64,000 bases of DNA from Streptomyces sp. 846.5. Its GTDB lineage: Bacteria > Actinomycetota > Actinomycetes > Streptomycetales > Streptomycetaceae. The stretch's first letter is position 1. Every line of letters starts with the position of its first letter. The stretch is taken from the NCBI RefSeq assembly GCF_004365705.1, contig NZ_SOBN01000003.1, positions 372,001-436,000 of the forward strand, written 5' to 3'. The notes under the pieces were generated by a model that saw only the letters and a program-made list of their open reading frames with translations, was not told the DNA's origin and did not search any database. Shown piece by piece: positions 16,922 to 26,510 of this stretch. The position numbers and the translations under genes were made by a program.

Positions 16922-18679
16922 TCAGAGCCCGAGGTCGCCCTCGAACGCGCCTTCCTCCAGGCGGGCCTTGACGGTGCCCAGGAAGCGGGCGGCGTCGGCG
17001 CCGTCGACCACGCGGTGGTCGTAGGACAGGGCCAGGTAGACCATGTCGCGCACGGCGATGGTCTCGCCGAGCTCCGGCGTGGTGACGACCACGGCACGCT
17101 TGACCGTCGCGCCGATGCCCAGGATCGCGACCTGCGGCGGCGTGAAGATCGGGGTGTCGAACAAGGCGCCGCGCGAGCCGGTGTTGGTGACGGTGAAGGT
17201 GCCGCCGGACAGCTCGTCCGGCTTGACCTTGTTGTCCCGAGTGCGGGCGGCAAGGTCTGCGGTCTTCTTGGCGATGCCGGCGATGTTGAGGTCGCCCGCG
17301 TCGTGGATGACCGGGACCATCAGGCCGCGCTCGGTGTCCACCGCGATGCCCACGTGCTCGGCGGCGTGGTAGGTGATCGTGCCCTCGGCGTCGTTGACGG
17401 TCGAGTTGACGATCGGGTTGGACTTGAGCGCCTCGGCGGCGGCCTTCACGAAGAAGGGCATCGGCGAGAGCTTGACGCCCTCACGGACGGCGAAGGCGTT
17501 CTTGGCCTGGGCGCGAAGGCGCATCACCTTGGTGACGTCGACCTCGACGACCGTGGTGAGCTGCGCGGTGGTCTGCAGCGCCTTCAGCATGTTGTCGGCG
17601 ATGACCTTGCGCATGCGGGTCATCTTGACGGTCTGGCCGCGCAGCGGGGAGGCCTCGGCGACGGTCGCCGGAGCCTTGGTCGCAGCCGGGGCGGCGGACG
17701 CGGCTGGGGCTGCGGCGCGGGCGGCCTCCGCGGCGGCGAGCACGTCCTGCTTGCGGATCCGGCCGCCGACGCCGGTGCCCTGGACCGAGCTGAGGCTGAT
17801 GCCCTGCTCGGAGGCCAGCTTGCGGACCAGCGGGGTGACGTAGGCGTCGCCGCCGTCGGCCGGGGCCGCCGGCGCGACCGGGGCGGCCACGACGGGAGCC
17901 GGAGCGGCGACGGGCGCCGGGGCGGCCGCGACCGGGGCCGGGGCGGCCACGACCGGCGCCGGGGCGGCGACCGGGGCGACGGGGGCCGGGGGAGCGACCG
18001 GGGCGGCCGGCGCGGGAGCCGCGACCGGGGCCGGGGCGGCCGGAGCAGCCGGGGCGGGGGCGGCGGCGCCGGGGGCCCCGATGACGGCCAGTTCGGCACC
18101 GACCTCGACGGTCTCGTCCTCGCCGACGGAGATCTTCAGCAGGACGCCGGACACCGGGGCCGGGATCTCGGTGTCGACCTTGTCGGTGGAGACCTCCAGC
18201 AGCGGCTCGTCGGCCTCGACGGTGTCGCCCTCGGCCTTGAGCCAGCGGGTGACGGTGCCCTCGGTCACGCTCTCGCCCAGGGCGGGGAGCAGGACCGGGG
18301 TGCCGGCCACGGCGGCCGGGGCGGCAGCGGGGGCGGCCGGCGCGGCGACGGGCGCCGGAGCGGCGGCCACCGGGGCCGGGGCCGCCGGAGCCGCGGGGGC
18401 CTCGACGGCGGCGGGGGCGGGCGCGGGCGCCGGCGCGCCGGTGCCGTCGTCGATGATCGCCAGCTCGGCGCCGACCTCGACGGTCTCGTCCTCGCCGACC
18501 TTGATCGAGGCCAGGATGCCGGAGGCGGGCGCCGGGATCTCGGTGTCGACCTTGTCGGTGGAGACCTCGAGCAGCGGCTCGTCGGCCTCGACGCGCTCAC
18601 CCTCGGCCTTGAGCCAGCGGGTGACGGTGCCCTCGGTCACGCTCTCGCCGAGAGCGGGCAGTGTTACTGAGACTGCCAT
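16922..18679 (-). CDS. sucB: 2-oxoacid dehydrogenase E2 (dihydrolipoamide acyltransferase, SucB type)
   Basis: Core acyltransferase of the 2-oxoglutarate/pyruvate dehydrogenase complexes. The 585-residue protein has two N-terminal lipoyl domains, each with the lipoylated Lys in [10 protein letters not shown] (first at residue 43, second near 170). They are joined by long Ala/Pro linkers ([19 protein letters not shown]) that act as flexible arms. An E3-binding domain follows ([21 protein letters not shown], about 295-335), then the catalytic domain ending with the His/Asp motif [18 protein letters not shown]. This is the actinobacterial SucB layout. ATG 18679 gives the standard first lipoyl strand. 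lpdA (E3) lies 56 bp upstream on the same strand, and LipA/LipB are encoded nearby. Confidence 0.95.
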   Translation of the reverse strand: MAVSVTLPALGESVTEGTVTRWLKAEGERVEADEPLLEVSTDKVDTEIPAPASGILASIKVGEDETVEVGAELAIIDDGTGAPAPAPAPAAVEAPAAPAAPAPVAAAPAPVAAPAAPAAAPAAVAGTPVLLPALGESVTEGTVTRWLKAEGDTVEADEPLLEVSTDKVDTEIPAPVSGVLLKISVGEDETVEVGAELAVIGAPGAAAPAPAAPAAPAPVAAPAPAAPVAPPAPVAPVAAPAPVVAAPAPVAAAPAPVAAPAPVVAAPVAPAAPADGGDAYVTPLVRKLASEQGISLSSVQGTGVGGRIRKQDVLAAAEAARAAAPAASAAPAATKAPATVAEASPLRGQTVKMTRMRKVIADNMLKALQTTAQLTTVVEVDVTKVMRLRAQAKNAFAVREGVKLSPMPFFVKAAAEALKSNPIVNSTVNDAEGTITYHAAEHVGIAVDTERGLMVPVIHDAGDLNIAGIAKKTADLAARTRDNKVKPDELSGGTFTVTNTGSRGALFDTPIFTPPQVAILGIGATVKRAVVVTTPELGETIAVRDMVYLALSYDHRVVDGADAARFLGTVKARLEEGAFEGDLGL

Positions 18680-18735
18680 GAGTTCAGGTACTCCTACTTG
18701 GTGCGTGCGGATGGATGGCGGCGTAACCGGGGAGG

Positions 18736-20124
18736 TCAGTCGTGATTGTGCAGGGGCTTTCCGGCGAGCGCCAGGTGTGCCTCGCCGAGAGCCTCGTTCT
18801 GGGTCGGGTGCGCGTGGATCAGCTGGGCGACCTCGGAGGGCAGGGCCTCCCAGTTGTAGATCAGCTGTGCCTCGCCGACCTGCTCGCCCATGCGCTCGCC
18901 GACCATGTGGACGCCGACCACGGCGCCGTCCTTGACCTGGACCAGCTTGATCTCGCCGGCCGTCTTGAGGATCCGGCTCTTGCCGTTGCCGGCCAGGTTG
19001 AACTTGGCGGTGACGACCTTGTCGGCGCCGTAGAGCTCCTTGGCCTTGGCCTCGGTGATGCCGACGGAGGCGACCTCGGGGTTGCAGTAGGTCACTCGCG
19101 GCACACCGTCGTAGTCGATCGGGACGACCTTGAGGCCGGCCAGCCGCTCCGCGACGAGGATGCCCTCGGCGAAGCCGACGTGCGCCAGCTGCAGGGTCGG
19201 CACCAGGTCGCCGACGGCGGAGATGGTGGGGACGTTGGTCCGCATGTACTCGTCGACGAGGACGTAGCCGCGGTCCGTGGCGACGCCGGCCTCCTCGTAG
19301 CCGAGGTTCTGCGAGACCGGGCCGCGGCCGACGGCGACGAGCAGCAGCTCGGCCTCGATCTGCTTGCCGTTCTCCAGCGAGGCCCGGACGCCCGTCTCGG
19401 TGTACTCGACGCCGGCGAAGCGGGCGCCCAGCTCGAACTTGATGCCGCGCTTGCGGAAGGCGCGCTCCAGCAGCTTGGAGGAGTTCTCGTCCTCCAGCGG
19501 GGCCAGGTGCGGCAGCGCCTCGATGATGGTGACCTCGGCCCCGAAGGACTTCCACACCGACGCGAACTCGACGCCGATGACGCCGCCGCCGAGCACTATC
19601 ACCGACTGCGGCACGCGGTCCAGGGTGAGCGCGTGGTCCGAGGAGATGATCCGGTTGCCGTCGATGGCCAGACCCGGCAGGGACTTCGGCACGGAGCCGG
19701 TCGCCAGGACGATGTGGCGGCCGGTGTAGCGCTCGCCGTTCACGTCCACCGAGGTGGGGGAGGAGAGGCGGCCCTCGCCGGTCACGTAGGTGATCTTGCG
19801 GCTGGCCACCAGGCCCTGCAGGCCCTTGTAGAGGCCGCTGACGACGCCGTCCTTGTAGGCGTGGACGCCGTTGATGTCGATGCCCTCGAAGCTGGCCTTC
19901 ACGCCGAAGCCCGCGCTCTCGCGGGTCTGGTCGGCGACCTCACCGGCGTGCAGCAGCGCCTTGGTGGGGATACATCCCTGGTGGAGGCAGGTGCCACCGA
20001 GCTTGTTCTTCTCGATCAGAGCGACCTGGAGTCCAAGTTGGGCCGCCCGCAGAGCCGCGGCGTATCCGCCGCTTCCGCCTCCGAGAATGACTACGTCGAA
20101 AACGGTGCTGGCGTCGTTCGCCAC
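18736..20124 (-). CDS. lpdA: Dihydrolipoyl dehydrogenase (E3)
   Basis: Reoxidises dihydrolipoamide of E2 with FAD and NAD+. The 462-residue length is exact for the family. Visible are the FAD site [21 protein letters not shown], the redox disulfide [16 protein letters not shown], the NAD site [17 protein letters not shown], the second FAD block [15 protein letters not shown] and the C-terminal His-Glu pair [15 protein letters not shown] 20124 has GGAGGA 6 bases ahead, and the extension to an upstream TTG is not needed. Probably an operon with sucB. Confidence 0.96.
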   Translation of the reverse strand: MANDASTVFDVVILGGGSGGYAAALRAAQLGLQVALIEKNKLGGTCLHQGCIPTKALLHAGEVADQTRESAGFGVKASFEGIDINGVHAYKDGVVSGLYKGLQGLVASRKITYVTGEGRLSSPTSVDVNGERYTGRHIVLATGSVPKSLPGLAIDGNRIISSDHALTLDRVPQSVIVLGGGVIGVEFASVWKSFGAEVTIIEALPHLAPLEDENSSKLLERAFRKRGIKFELGARFAGVEYTETGVRASLENGKQIEAELLLVAVGRGPVSQNLGYEEAGVATDRGYVLVDEYMRTNVPTISAVGDLVPTLQLAHVGFAEGILVAERLAGLKVVPIDYDGVPRVTYCNPEVASVGITEAKAKELYGADKVVTAKFNLAGNGKSRILKTAGEIKLVQVKDGAVVGVHMVGERMGEQVGEAQLIYNWEALPSEVAQLIHAHPTQNEALGEAHLALAGKPLHNHD

Positions 20125-20300
20125 GTCACGTCCTCCATGCAAAGGGTGCGGATCGTCCCGGTCGGTCGCCGGCCGGGGAGCGGTACTCCCTTGTGGGGAG
20201 ACCAGTCGTGCCGGAAATACATCTTCGCACTTGTTTCCCGTGCTCGATGTCCGGGGTTGCCCTGTGGACGCGGCGAGTATGTGGTTGCGCTCATGGCGAA

Positions 20301-20355
20301 CGCCGGAGCGTCCAGTTCTGTCGACGTTGAGTCAACGTAACTGGACGCTCCGGCG
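20301..20355 (-). terminator. Long terminator hairpin after pepA
   Basis: A 17-bp perfect stem (20301-20317 with 20339-20355) encloses a second short palindrome ACGTTGA/TCAACGT (20324-20338). It lies between the pepA stop and the lpdA leader. Confidence 0.8.
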
Positions 20356-20406
20356 TCACGGTGTGCTGAGAGTCACGCCCGCCCTGCGGCGCGCGACCCC
20401 TGCGGC

Positions 20407-21918
20407 CTACAGTTCGCCCTCGGCGGCCTGCTCGGCGAGCTGGACCAGGGTGCGCACCGCGGAGCCGGTGCCGCCCTTGGGGGTGTAGCCGTACGGGGCG
20501 CCCTCGTGGAAGGCGGGGCCCGCGATATCGAGGTGCGCCCAGGCGGTGCCCTCGCTGACGAACTCCTGCAGGAACAGACCGGCCACCAGACCGCCGCCCA
20601 TCCGCTCGCCCATGTTGGCGATGTCGGCGGTCGGCGAGTCCATGCCCTTGCGCAGCTCGGCCGGCAGCGGCATCGGCCAGGACTGCTCGCCAGCGGCGGT
20701 CGCCGCGGCGAACACCTTGTCGCGGAAGCCGTCCTGATTGGCCATGATGCCGAAGGTGCGGCCGCCCAGCGCCATCACCATGGCGCCGGTCAGGGTCGCC
20801 ACGTCGACGATCGCGTCCGGCTTCTCCTCGCCCGCGCGGACGATCGCGTCGGCGAGGACCAGCCGGCCCTCGGCGTCGGTGTTGAGGACCTCGACGGTCT
20901 TGCCGCCGTACATCTTCAGCACGTCGCCCGGACGGGTCGCCGAGCCCGAGGGCATGTTCTCGGCGAGCGCCAGCCAGCCGGTGACATTGACCTGCAGGCC
21001 GAGACGGGCGGCGGAGACCACGGCGGCGAACACGGCGGCGGCGCCGGACATGTCGCACTTCATGGTCTCGTTGTGGCCGGCCGGCTTGAGCGAGATGCCG
21101 CCTGAGTCGTAGGTGATGCCCTTGCCGACGTAGGCGAGGGTCTGCTTGGCCTTGGGGTGCGTGTAGGCGACCTTGACCAGGCGCGGCGGACGGGCCGAGC
21201 CGACGCCGACGCCGAGGATGCCGCCGAAGCCGCCCTTGGCGAGCGCCTTCTCGTCCAGGACCTCGACCTTGAGTCCGTGCTCCTTGCCGGCGGCGGTGAC
21301 GATGTCGGCGAAGGACTTGGGGAACAGGTCGTTGGGAGGGGTGTTGATGAGGTCGCGGGTGCGGTTCATCTCCTCCGCGAGCACGGTGGCGCGTTCGACC
21401 GCGGCCTTGGCCGCCTTGTCCCCGCGCTTGCCGCCGACCAGGGCGATCTCGCCGAGCGGGGCCTTGCCGGCGGCCTTGGCCGCGTCGCCGCGGAAGGCGG
21501 TGAAGGCGTAGGCGCCGAGGAGCGCTCCCAGGGCGACGGCCTCGACCGAGGCGGCGTCGCCGACGGGCAGCGCGAAGGCGGCCTTCTTGGAACCGTGCAG
21601 GGTGCGGGCGGCGGTGCCGGCGGCGCGGCGCAGCGCCTCGGCGTCGAAACCGCCGTCCTCGGCGGTCTCGCCCAGGCCCACGACCAGGACCAGCGAGGCC
21701 TTGACGCCGGCGGGGGCGGGGAGCTTCACGGCCTCACCCTCGGCGCCGGTGGCGCCCAGGGTGCCGAGAACGTCGGCCAGCTTGCCGTCGAACGCCTCGT
21801 CGACCGTCTCGGCGCCCGGGGCCAGCACGAGGCCCTTGGGACCCTTGGCCACGGCCACGACGACGGCGTCCGCGCGCAGCGCGTGGGCCGCGGAGGTGCT
21901 CAGAGACACTGAAGTCAC
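20407..21918 (-). CDS. pepA: Leucyl aminopeptidase (peptidase M17)
   Basis: Cytosolic two-metal aminopeptidase that trims N-terminal residues from peptides. The 503-residue protein has a variable N-terminal macro-like domain (1 to about 170) and a conserved C-terminal catalytic domain. Metal and active-site residues are in VGKGITYDSGGISLKP, MKCDMSGAAAV and the family signature NTDAEGRLVLADAI, with the bicarbonate-site Arg in the last. GTG 21918 has AGGAC 7 bases upstream. The gene appears monocistronic, with its own terminator. Confidence 0.95.
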   Translation of the reverse strand: MTSVSLSTSAAHALRADAVVVAVAKGPKGLVLAPGAETVDEAFDGKLADVLGTLGATGAEGEAVKLPAPAGVKASLVLVVGLGETAEDGGFDAEALRRAAGTAARTLHGSKKAAFALPVGDAASVEAVALGALLGAYAFTAFRGDAAKAAGKAPLGEIALVGGKRGDKAAKAAVERATVLAEEMNRTRDLINTPPNDLFPKSFADIVTAAGKEHGLKVEVLDEKALAKGGFGGILGVGVGSARPPRLVKVAYTHPKAKQTLAYVGKGITYDSGGISLKPAGHNETMKCDMSGAAAVFAAVVSAARLGLQVNVTGWLALAENMPSGSATRPGDVLKMYGGKTVEVLNTDAEGRLVLADAIVRAGEEKPDAIVDVATLTGAMVMALGGRTFGIMANQDGFRDKVFAAATAAGEQSWPMPLPAELRKGMDSPTADIANMGERMGGGLVAGLFLQEFVSEGTAWAHLDIAGPAFHEGAPYGYTPKGGTGSAVRTLVQLAEQAAEGEL

Positions 21919-21950
21919 GTAATGCGTCCTGTTCTGTATGCGGTCCTCGG

Positions 21951-21978
21951 CACGCGGTCCATGGCACGCGGTCCATGG
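21951..21978. repeat. 14-bp perfect tandem duplication in the pepA leader
   Basis: CACGCGGTCCATGG occurs twice head to tail (21951-21964 and 21965-21978), 33 bp upstream of pepA. Each unit contains the palindromic half CCATGG. The duplication could be recent slippage or a doubled binding site. Confidence 0.7.
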
Positions 21979-22144
21979 CCCAGGGGTACTGAGGAGGGCG
22001 AGGGTGAGGGGTTGCTGGTTGTCCAGACCGCAAGCGGCCTGTCCAGCATGGTAGTCCGCATGGTGGAATGTTGTGCCCATCATTCCGAGGTCAGTCACCC
22101 CGGCTTGTGGTGACAGCATCTCAGACCGCCCCTCCGCCGCTGCG

Positions 22145-22939
22145 TCAGGCTGCGGCGAAGAGGGTCCAGACCACCAGCGCGGCTGTGGTCGCCGTCTCCA
22201 CCATGGCACCCAGGACGTCACCGGTGATGCCGCCGAAGCGGCGCACGCAGTGCGCCAACAGCAGTGCGGCACAGGCGAGTCCGCAGGCCAGGGCGAGCAG
22301 CGCGCCCACCGCGAGCCGCAGGCCGGCCGTGTCGGCGCCGCCCGCAGCCCAGCCGCCGACGCCCAGCGCGGTCGTCACGGCCACCCCTGCGACCAGCGCG
22401 AATGCCGGTGTCACCGTTCCGGCGACCGTCGCGCCCAGTCCGTCGGGACGAGCCGAAGGGGTGCCGTCCAGACAGCCCCTGAGCAGGGCCGCCCGCCCGG
22501 TGGTGGCGGCCAGCACCACGCCGAACGCCCCCAGCCGGCCCGAGACGGTGAACGCCTGGGCGAGTGCGGCCACTTGGGTGAACAGCACCAGGACCAGCAC
22601 CAGTACGCCGAAGGGGCCGATGTCCGACGCCTTCATGATCGCCAGGGCGGCGGCGGCCGGCTTGTTGCTGCCCAGGCCGTCGGCGACGTCGGCGAGGCCG
22701 TCCAGGTGCAGGCCCCGGGTGAGCGCGGCCAGCGCGGCCACGCAGGCGACGGCGGCGAGCAGCGGACCGCCGTGCAGCTGGCGCAGCCCGCCGCCGAGCA
22801 GCGCGGCCAGCCCTCCCAGCACCACGCCGACCAGCGGCGCGCACAGCATGGCCCGCCCCGCTGTCGGCCGGTCCCAGCGGTGCACCCGCACCGGCAGCAC
22901 CGAGAGGGTGCCGAAGGCGAAGCGCAGGCCGGCCGTCAC
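22145..22939 (-). CDS. cobS: Adenosylcobinamide-GDP ribazoletransferase
   Basis: Membrane enzyme that joins alpha-ribazole to adenosylcobinamide-GDP, the last assembly step of adenosylcobalamin. The 264-residue protein is strongly hydrophobic (six to seven spans) and holds the conserved RGLHLDGLADVADGLG with catalytic acidic residues. KASDIGPFGVL and GRAALL also fit the family. Its GTG start overlaps the cobT stop in a GTGA junction, so translation is coupled. Confidence 0.93.
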   Translation of the reverse strand: MTAGLRFAFGTLSVLPVRVHRWDRPTAGRAMLCAPLVGVVLGGLAALLGGGLRQLHGGPLLAAVACVAALAALTRGLHLDGLADVADGLGSNKPAAAALAIMKASDIGPFGVLVLVLVLFTQVAALAQAFTVSGRLGAFGVVLAATTGRAALLRGCLDGTPSARPDGLGATVAGTVTPAFALVAGVAVTTALGVGGWAAGGADTAGLRLAVGALLALACGLACAALLLAHCVRRFGGITGDVLGAMVETATTAALVVWTLFAAA

Positions 22940-24048
22940 ACCGCGGCCTCGTCCTGGTCCGTGGGCTCGGCGGGCTCCGTAGCCTTCTGGTCCTCGGCCG
23001 GTTCCACCGGCGCGAGCGGGAGTTCCGCCAGCAGCACCGAGGCGGCCTGCAGCACCGGCAGCGCCATCAGCGAGCCGAGGCCCTCGCCAAGCGCGACCCG
23101 CTGCTCCAGCAGCGGCTCCACGCTCATCCGCTCATACGCCTTGGTCTGGGCCGGCTCGCCGGTGGCCTGCCCGGCCCGCCACCACTCCGGGGCGCGGAAC
23201 GCGATCCGCTGCGCGACCAGCGCGCAGGCCGCCGACACCACGCCGTCCAGCACCACCGGGGTCCGCCGTAGCGCCGACTGCAGCAGGAAGCCGGTCATCG
23301 CGGCGAAGTCCGCGCCGCCGGTCGCCGCCAGCAGGTCGAGCTGGTCGCCGAGGACCGGACGGGCCCGGCGCAGCGAGTCGCGGACCGCCGCGCACTTCAC
23401 CATCCACACCCGGTCGTCGATGCCGGACCCGCGCCCGGTGACGGCGGCGGCGTCGGTCCCGCACAGCGCGCCGACCAGGACCGAGGCCACCGTGGTGGAG
23501 CCGACCCCGATGTCGCCCAGCAGCACCAGGTCGGTGCCCGCGTCGGCCTCCTCGTCGGCGACGGCCATCCCGGCCCGGAAGGCGGCCTCGGTCTCCTCCC
23601 GGGTCAGTGCGTTCTCGATGTCGATCCGGCCCGAACCCCGGCGGACCCGGTGCCGGACCACCTCGGCCGGGAACTCCTCCGGGTCGGCGTCGACGGCCAT
23701 GTCCACCACCCGCACCCGGGCGCCGAACTGCTCGGCCAGCAGACTGACCGGTGCGGTGCCGTCCAGCACCGCGCGCACCCGGCGGGCGGTACTGCCGGCG
23801 GGCAGCGCGGACACGCCCAGCGCGGCCACCCCGTGGTCGGCGGCGAACAGCACCGCCTTGGCCCGGCGTACCGGGGCCGGCGGGCACGCGGCCTGTACGG
23901 CGGCCAGCCAGCCGCCCAGCTCCTGCAGGGTGCCCAGCGAGCCGCGGGGAAGGCCGAGCGCGCGGTAGCGCTCCTCGGCCGCCTGCCGGTACTCGTCGTC
24001 GGGGCGCGCCACCAGCGCGGAGAACTCGTCGAGGTCGAAGGTACTCAC
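22936..24048 (-). CDS. cobT: Nicotinate-nucleotide--dimethylbenzimidazole phosphoribosyltransferase
   Basis: Makes alpha-ribazole phosphate, the lower ligand of cobalamin. The 370-residue protein includes AKAVLFAADHGVAALGVSALP, the substrate motif LLGDIGVGSTTVASVLVGAL and the C-terminal EPLLEQRVALGEGLGSLMALP with the catalytic Glu. GTG 24048 gives a normal length; the longer upstream frame is out of phase with cobU and has no homology. It lies between cobU and cobS in one minus-strand operon. The C-terminus is extended and acidic (PVEPAEDQKATEPAEPTDQD). Confidence 0.92.
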   Translation of the reverse strand: MSTFDLDEFSALVARPDDEYRQAAEERYRALGLPRGSLGTLQELGGWLAAVQAACPPAPVRRAKAVLFAADHGVAALGVSALPAGSTARRVRAVLDGTAPVSLLAEQFGARVRVVDMAVDADPEEFPAEVVRHRVRRGSGRIDIENALTREETEAAFRAGMAVADEEADAGTDLVLLGDIGVGSTTVASVLVGALCGTDAAAVTGRGSGIDDRVWMVKCAAVRDSLRRARPVLGDQLDLLAATGGADFAAMTGFLLQSALRRTPVVLDGVVSAACALVAQRIAFRAPEWWRAGQATGEPAQTKAYERMSVEPLLEQRVALGEGLGSLMALPVLQAASVLLAELPLAPVEPAEDQKATEPAEPTDQDEAAV

Positions 24049-24074
24049 CGGCGGAACGTTACCGTTCCCACGGC

Positions 24075-24698
24075 TCAGGACGCAGGGTCCAGTCGCAGCG
24101 CCCGACCGGCGACGACCAGCAGGACCTCGTCGGAGGCGGCGGCGACGGCGGCGTTCAGCCGTCCCAGCTCGTCCCGGAACCGCCGCCCGGACGCGGTCGC
24201 GGGGACGACCCCGCAGCCGACCTCGTTGCTGACCGCGACCACCCGGCGCGGTGAGGAGCGCCAGGCCGCGACCAGTCCGGCGGTACGGGACCGCAGTTCG
24301 GCCTCGCCGCCGGCCGCCCAGACCGCGTCGTCCCAGGCGTCGCAGTCGTCCATGGCGGCGGTGAGCCACAGCGACAGGCAGTCGACCAGCAGCGGAGCCG
24401 GATGGCGCGCCGTCAGCAGCGGTTCCAGGTCGCAGGTCTCGGCGGTCCGCCAGGAGGCCGGGCGCCGCTCCTGGTGCAGCGCCACCCGCTGCGCCCACTC
24501 CGCGTCCCCGTCCCGTAGGCCCCCGGTGGCGACGTAGAGCACGTCCTGACGGTCGCTCAGCATCCGCTCGGCCGTGACCGACTTGCCGGAGCGCGCGCCG
24601 CCCAGGACCAGGGTGCGCCGGGGCCCGGGAGCGGCGGGGCCGAACTCGACGCCGACCCGGCGGCGACCGTCCTGCTTACGTTCCGCGTAGATCCGCAC
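24075..24698 (-). CDS. cobU: Bifunctional adenosylcobinamide kinase/guanylyltransferase
   Basis: Phosphorylates adenosylcobinamide and attaches GMP to give the CobS substrate. The 207-residue protein has the P-loop LVLGGARSGKSVTAERM, the WRTAETCD segment, LVDCLSLWLTAAM and SNEVGCGVVPATASGRRFRDELG, all typical of CobU. A short N-terminal extension of about 28 residues precedes the P-loop. GTG 24698 was chosen as the nearest start with purine-rich GGGACGGG ahead. It is the first gene of cobU-cobT-cobS. No cobalamin riboswitch was recognised in the 115-bp divergent upstream region. Confidence 0.92.
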   Translation of the reverse strand: MRIYAERKQDGRRRVGVEFGPAAPGPRRTLVLGGARSGKSVTAERMLSDRQDVLYVATGGLRDGDAEWAQRVALHQERRPASWRTAETCDLEPLLTARHPAPLLVDCLSLWLTAAMDDCDAWDDAVWAAGGEAELRSRTAGLVAAWRSSPRRVVAVSNEVGCGVVPATASGRRFRDELGRLNAAVAAASDEVLLVVAGRALRLDPAS

Positions 24699-24813
24699 AA
24701 ACCCGTCCCTTGCTCTGGACTTCAGGTGTGACCAGCGTAAACACCGGATTTGGCGTTGTGTCGACCGGCTGCGATGTTGGTCATTCGGACCCATCCCTCG
24801 GAAGGGGACCAGC

Positions 24814-25139
24814 ATGAATGTCCGCAGGATCGCTTCGCCGTCCCAGGACCGCGCCGACGCGGTGTCCGGGGTGCCGACCGTGATCGACCTCTACACCGGC
24901 AGCCTGCCGACCGAGCGGGCGCTGGTCGCGCCGACCTCGGCGCCGCTGCACGGGCGGGCCGTCATCAGCGACGACGGGACCGCCGTCTACACCTCCGTCC
25001 CCGGCTTCGCCGGCGCGACTCCTTCGGCTACCGCTTCACCGACGAACGCGGCCACAGCTCCCGGGTGACCGTCGCGATCCAGGTGGCCCCGGATGACGAG
25101 CCCGAAGCCGGAGATCCCGCACTGGCTTACGCGGCCTGA
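24814..25139 (+). pseudogene. Small Ig/cadherin-like domain protein, frameshifted
   Basis: ATG 24814 follows GGAAGGGG by 7 bases and reads MNVRRIASPSQDRADAV... to VYTSVPGFAG, a pattern seen in cadherin-like bacterial Ig domains (xxVYTPxPGFxGxDSFxYxxTDxxG). Near 25013-25018 the matching continuation DSFGYRFTDERGHSSRVTVAIQVAPDDEP lies in another frame and runs to 25139. One missing base (ggcgcgac for ggcggcgac) explains the break; restored, the protein would have about 108 residues. It has no signal peptide. It may be a real lesion or a sequence error. Confidence 0.65.
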
Positions 25140-25201
25140 CGGACTGGGTAACCTGCGCAGGAACGAGATGTCCCGGCGGAACCGGCGGAAGGAGCCCCAG
25201 C

Positions 25202-25405
25202 ATGGTGTGGACGTGGCGTTTTGAGAAGGCCGACGGCTCGGTGACGGCCTCGGCCAACGGCACGGAGGAGTTCCCCACCCAGGGCGATGCCGAGTCGTGG
25301 ATCGGGGAGAGCTACAAGGACCTGCTCGGCGAGGGGATCGACCAGGCGGTGCTGCTGGAGGACGGCGAGAAGATCTACGGGCCGATGAGCCTGCACCCGT
25401 CCTGA
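25202..25405 (+). CDS. Small conserved hypothetical protein (67 aa)
   Basis: MVWTWRFEKADGSVTASANGT... is an acidic soluble protein with Trp residues near the start and an EEFPTQGDAESWIGESYKDLL helix. It matches a short unnamed family common in actinomycetes. AAGGAG lies 8 bases before ATG 25202, a strong ribosome site. No function is recognised. Confidence 0.8.
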   Translation: MVWTWRFEKADGSVTASANGTEEFPTQGDAESWIGESYKDLLGEGIDQAVLLEDGEKIYGPMSLHPS

Positions 25406-25426
25406 GCGGGGCCGCCCGCCCCGGCA

Positions 25427-25464
25427 CCGCGTCCGCCCGGCCGCTCGGGGCCAGGCGGACACGG
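25427..25464. terminator. Bidirectional terminator-like hairpin
   Basis: ccgcgtccgcccgg (25427-25440) pairs with ccaggcggacacgg (25451-25464) at 12 of 14 positions plus wobbles. It lies between convergent genes. Confidence 0.55.
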
Positions 25465-25485
25465 TGACGTCAGAGGCGGTGTCGG

Positions 25486-26487
25486 TCAGGGACGGGACTT
25501 GGGCGAGTTGGCCGCGGTCCGCGCCGGGTCGAACTCGGCGACCGGGGCCAACACGGCGTCCATCCGCTTCAGCAGTTCGGCGTCCAGCTTCACCCCGGCG
25601 GCCCGGACGTTCTCGGTGACCTGCTCCGGACGGGAGGCCCCGATGATCGCCGCCGAGACGTTCGGGTTCTGCAGCACCCAGGCGACCGACAGCTGGGCCA
25701 GCGAGAGCCCGGCCTCCTCCGCCAGCGGGCGGAGCTGCTGCACCCGCTCCAGCACCTCGTCCCCGAGGTAGCGGGTGACGAAGTTGGAGCCGTTGGCGTC
25801 GGTGGCGCGCGAGCCCTCGGGGACCGGCTGCCCGGGCAGGTACTTGCCCGTCAGCACGCCCTGGGCGATGGGCGAGAAGACGATCTGACCCAGGCCCAGC
25901 TCGGCGCAGGCGGGGACGACCTCGGCCTCGATGACCCGCCACAGCGCGGAGTACTGCGGCTGGTTGGAGACCAGCGGGATCCGCAGCTCCTGGGCCAGCG
26001 CGTGCGCCGCGCGGATCTGCTCGGCGGTCCACTCGGACACGCCGATGTAGTGGGCCTTGCCCGAGCGCACCACGTCGGCGAAGGCCGTCATGGTCTCCTC
26101 CAGCGGAGTGCTGGTGTCGTAGCGGTGGGCCTGGTACAGGTCGACGTAGTCGGTCTGCAGGCGGCGGAGCGAGCCGTCGATCGACTCCATGATGTGCTTG
26201 CGGCCCAGGCCCCGGTCGTTGCGGCCGGGACCGGTCGGCCAGTAGACCTTGGTGAGGATCTCCAGACCCTCGCGCCGCTCGCCCTTCAGCGCCCGGCCGA
26301 GGACGGCCTCGGCCCGGGTCTCGGCGTAGACGTCGGCGGTGTCGAAGGTGGTGATCCCGGTGTCCAGGGCGGCCCGGACGCAGGCGACCGCCGCGTCCTC
26401 CTCCACCTGGGAGCCGTGGGTGAGCCAGTTGCCGTAGGCGATCTCACTGATGATCAGGCCGCTGCGGCCGAGATGACGAAACTCCAT
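25486..26487 (-). CDS. Aldo/keto reductase (potassium-channel beta-subunit-like)
   Basis: The 333-residue NADPH-dependent oxidoreductase has all four tetrad positions: Asp and Tyr in FDTADVYAETRAE, Lys in EILTKVYWP and His in VDLYQAHRYD. NADPH-site residues appear near the C-terminus (AAIIGASRPEQVTENV). It resembles the Kv-beta/YghZ branch. The substrate is unknown. ATG 26487 (MEFRHLGRSGL) is the conserved start, and the longer frame adds an unrelated leader. Confidence 0.9.
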   Translation of the reverse strand: MEFRHLGRSGLIISEIAYGNWLTHGSQVEEDAAVACVRAALDTGITTFDTADVYAETRAEAVLGRALKGERREGLEILTKVYWPTGPGRNDRGLGRKHIMESIDGSLRRLQTDYVDLYQAHRYDTSTPLEETMTAFADVVRSGKAHYIGVSEWTAEQIRAAHALAQELRIPLVSNQPQYSALWRVIEAEVVPACAELGLGQIVFSPIAQGVLTGKYLPGQPVPEGSRATDANGSNFVTRYLGDEVLERVQQLRPLAEEAGLSLAQLSVAWVLQNPNVSAAIIGASRPEQVTENVRAAGVKLDAELLKRMDAVLAPVAEFDPARTAANSPKSRP

Positions 26488-26510
26488 GCGGCTGACCCTA
26501 CCCCCGGCGA

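Noticed and set aside
17015-18670. 551-codon open frame on the plus strand across sucB, coding for Gly/Arg repeats
   Set aside because: It is the antisense of the Ala/Pro linkers and lipoyl domains of SucB; composition is purely that of GC-rich reverse reading and no domain is visible.
18680-19555. Extension of the sucB frame upstream to 877 codons
   Set aside because: It would run through lpdA in the wrong frame; ATG 18679 gives the standard first lipoyl strand.
24699-24813. Cobalamin riboswitch before cobU
   Set aside because: The 115-bp divergent region lacks the B12-box and is too short.
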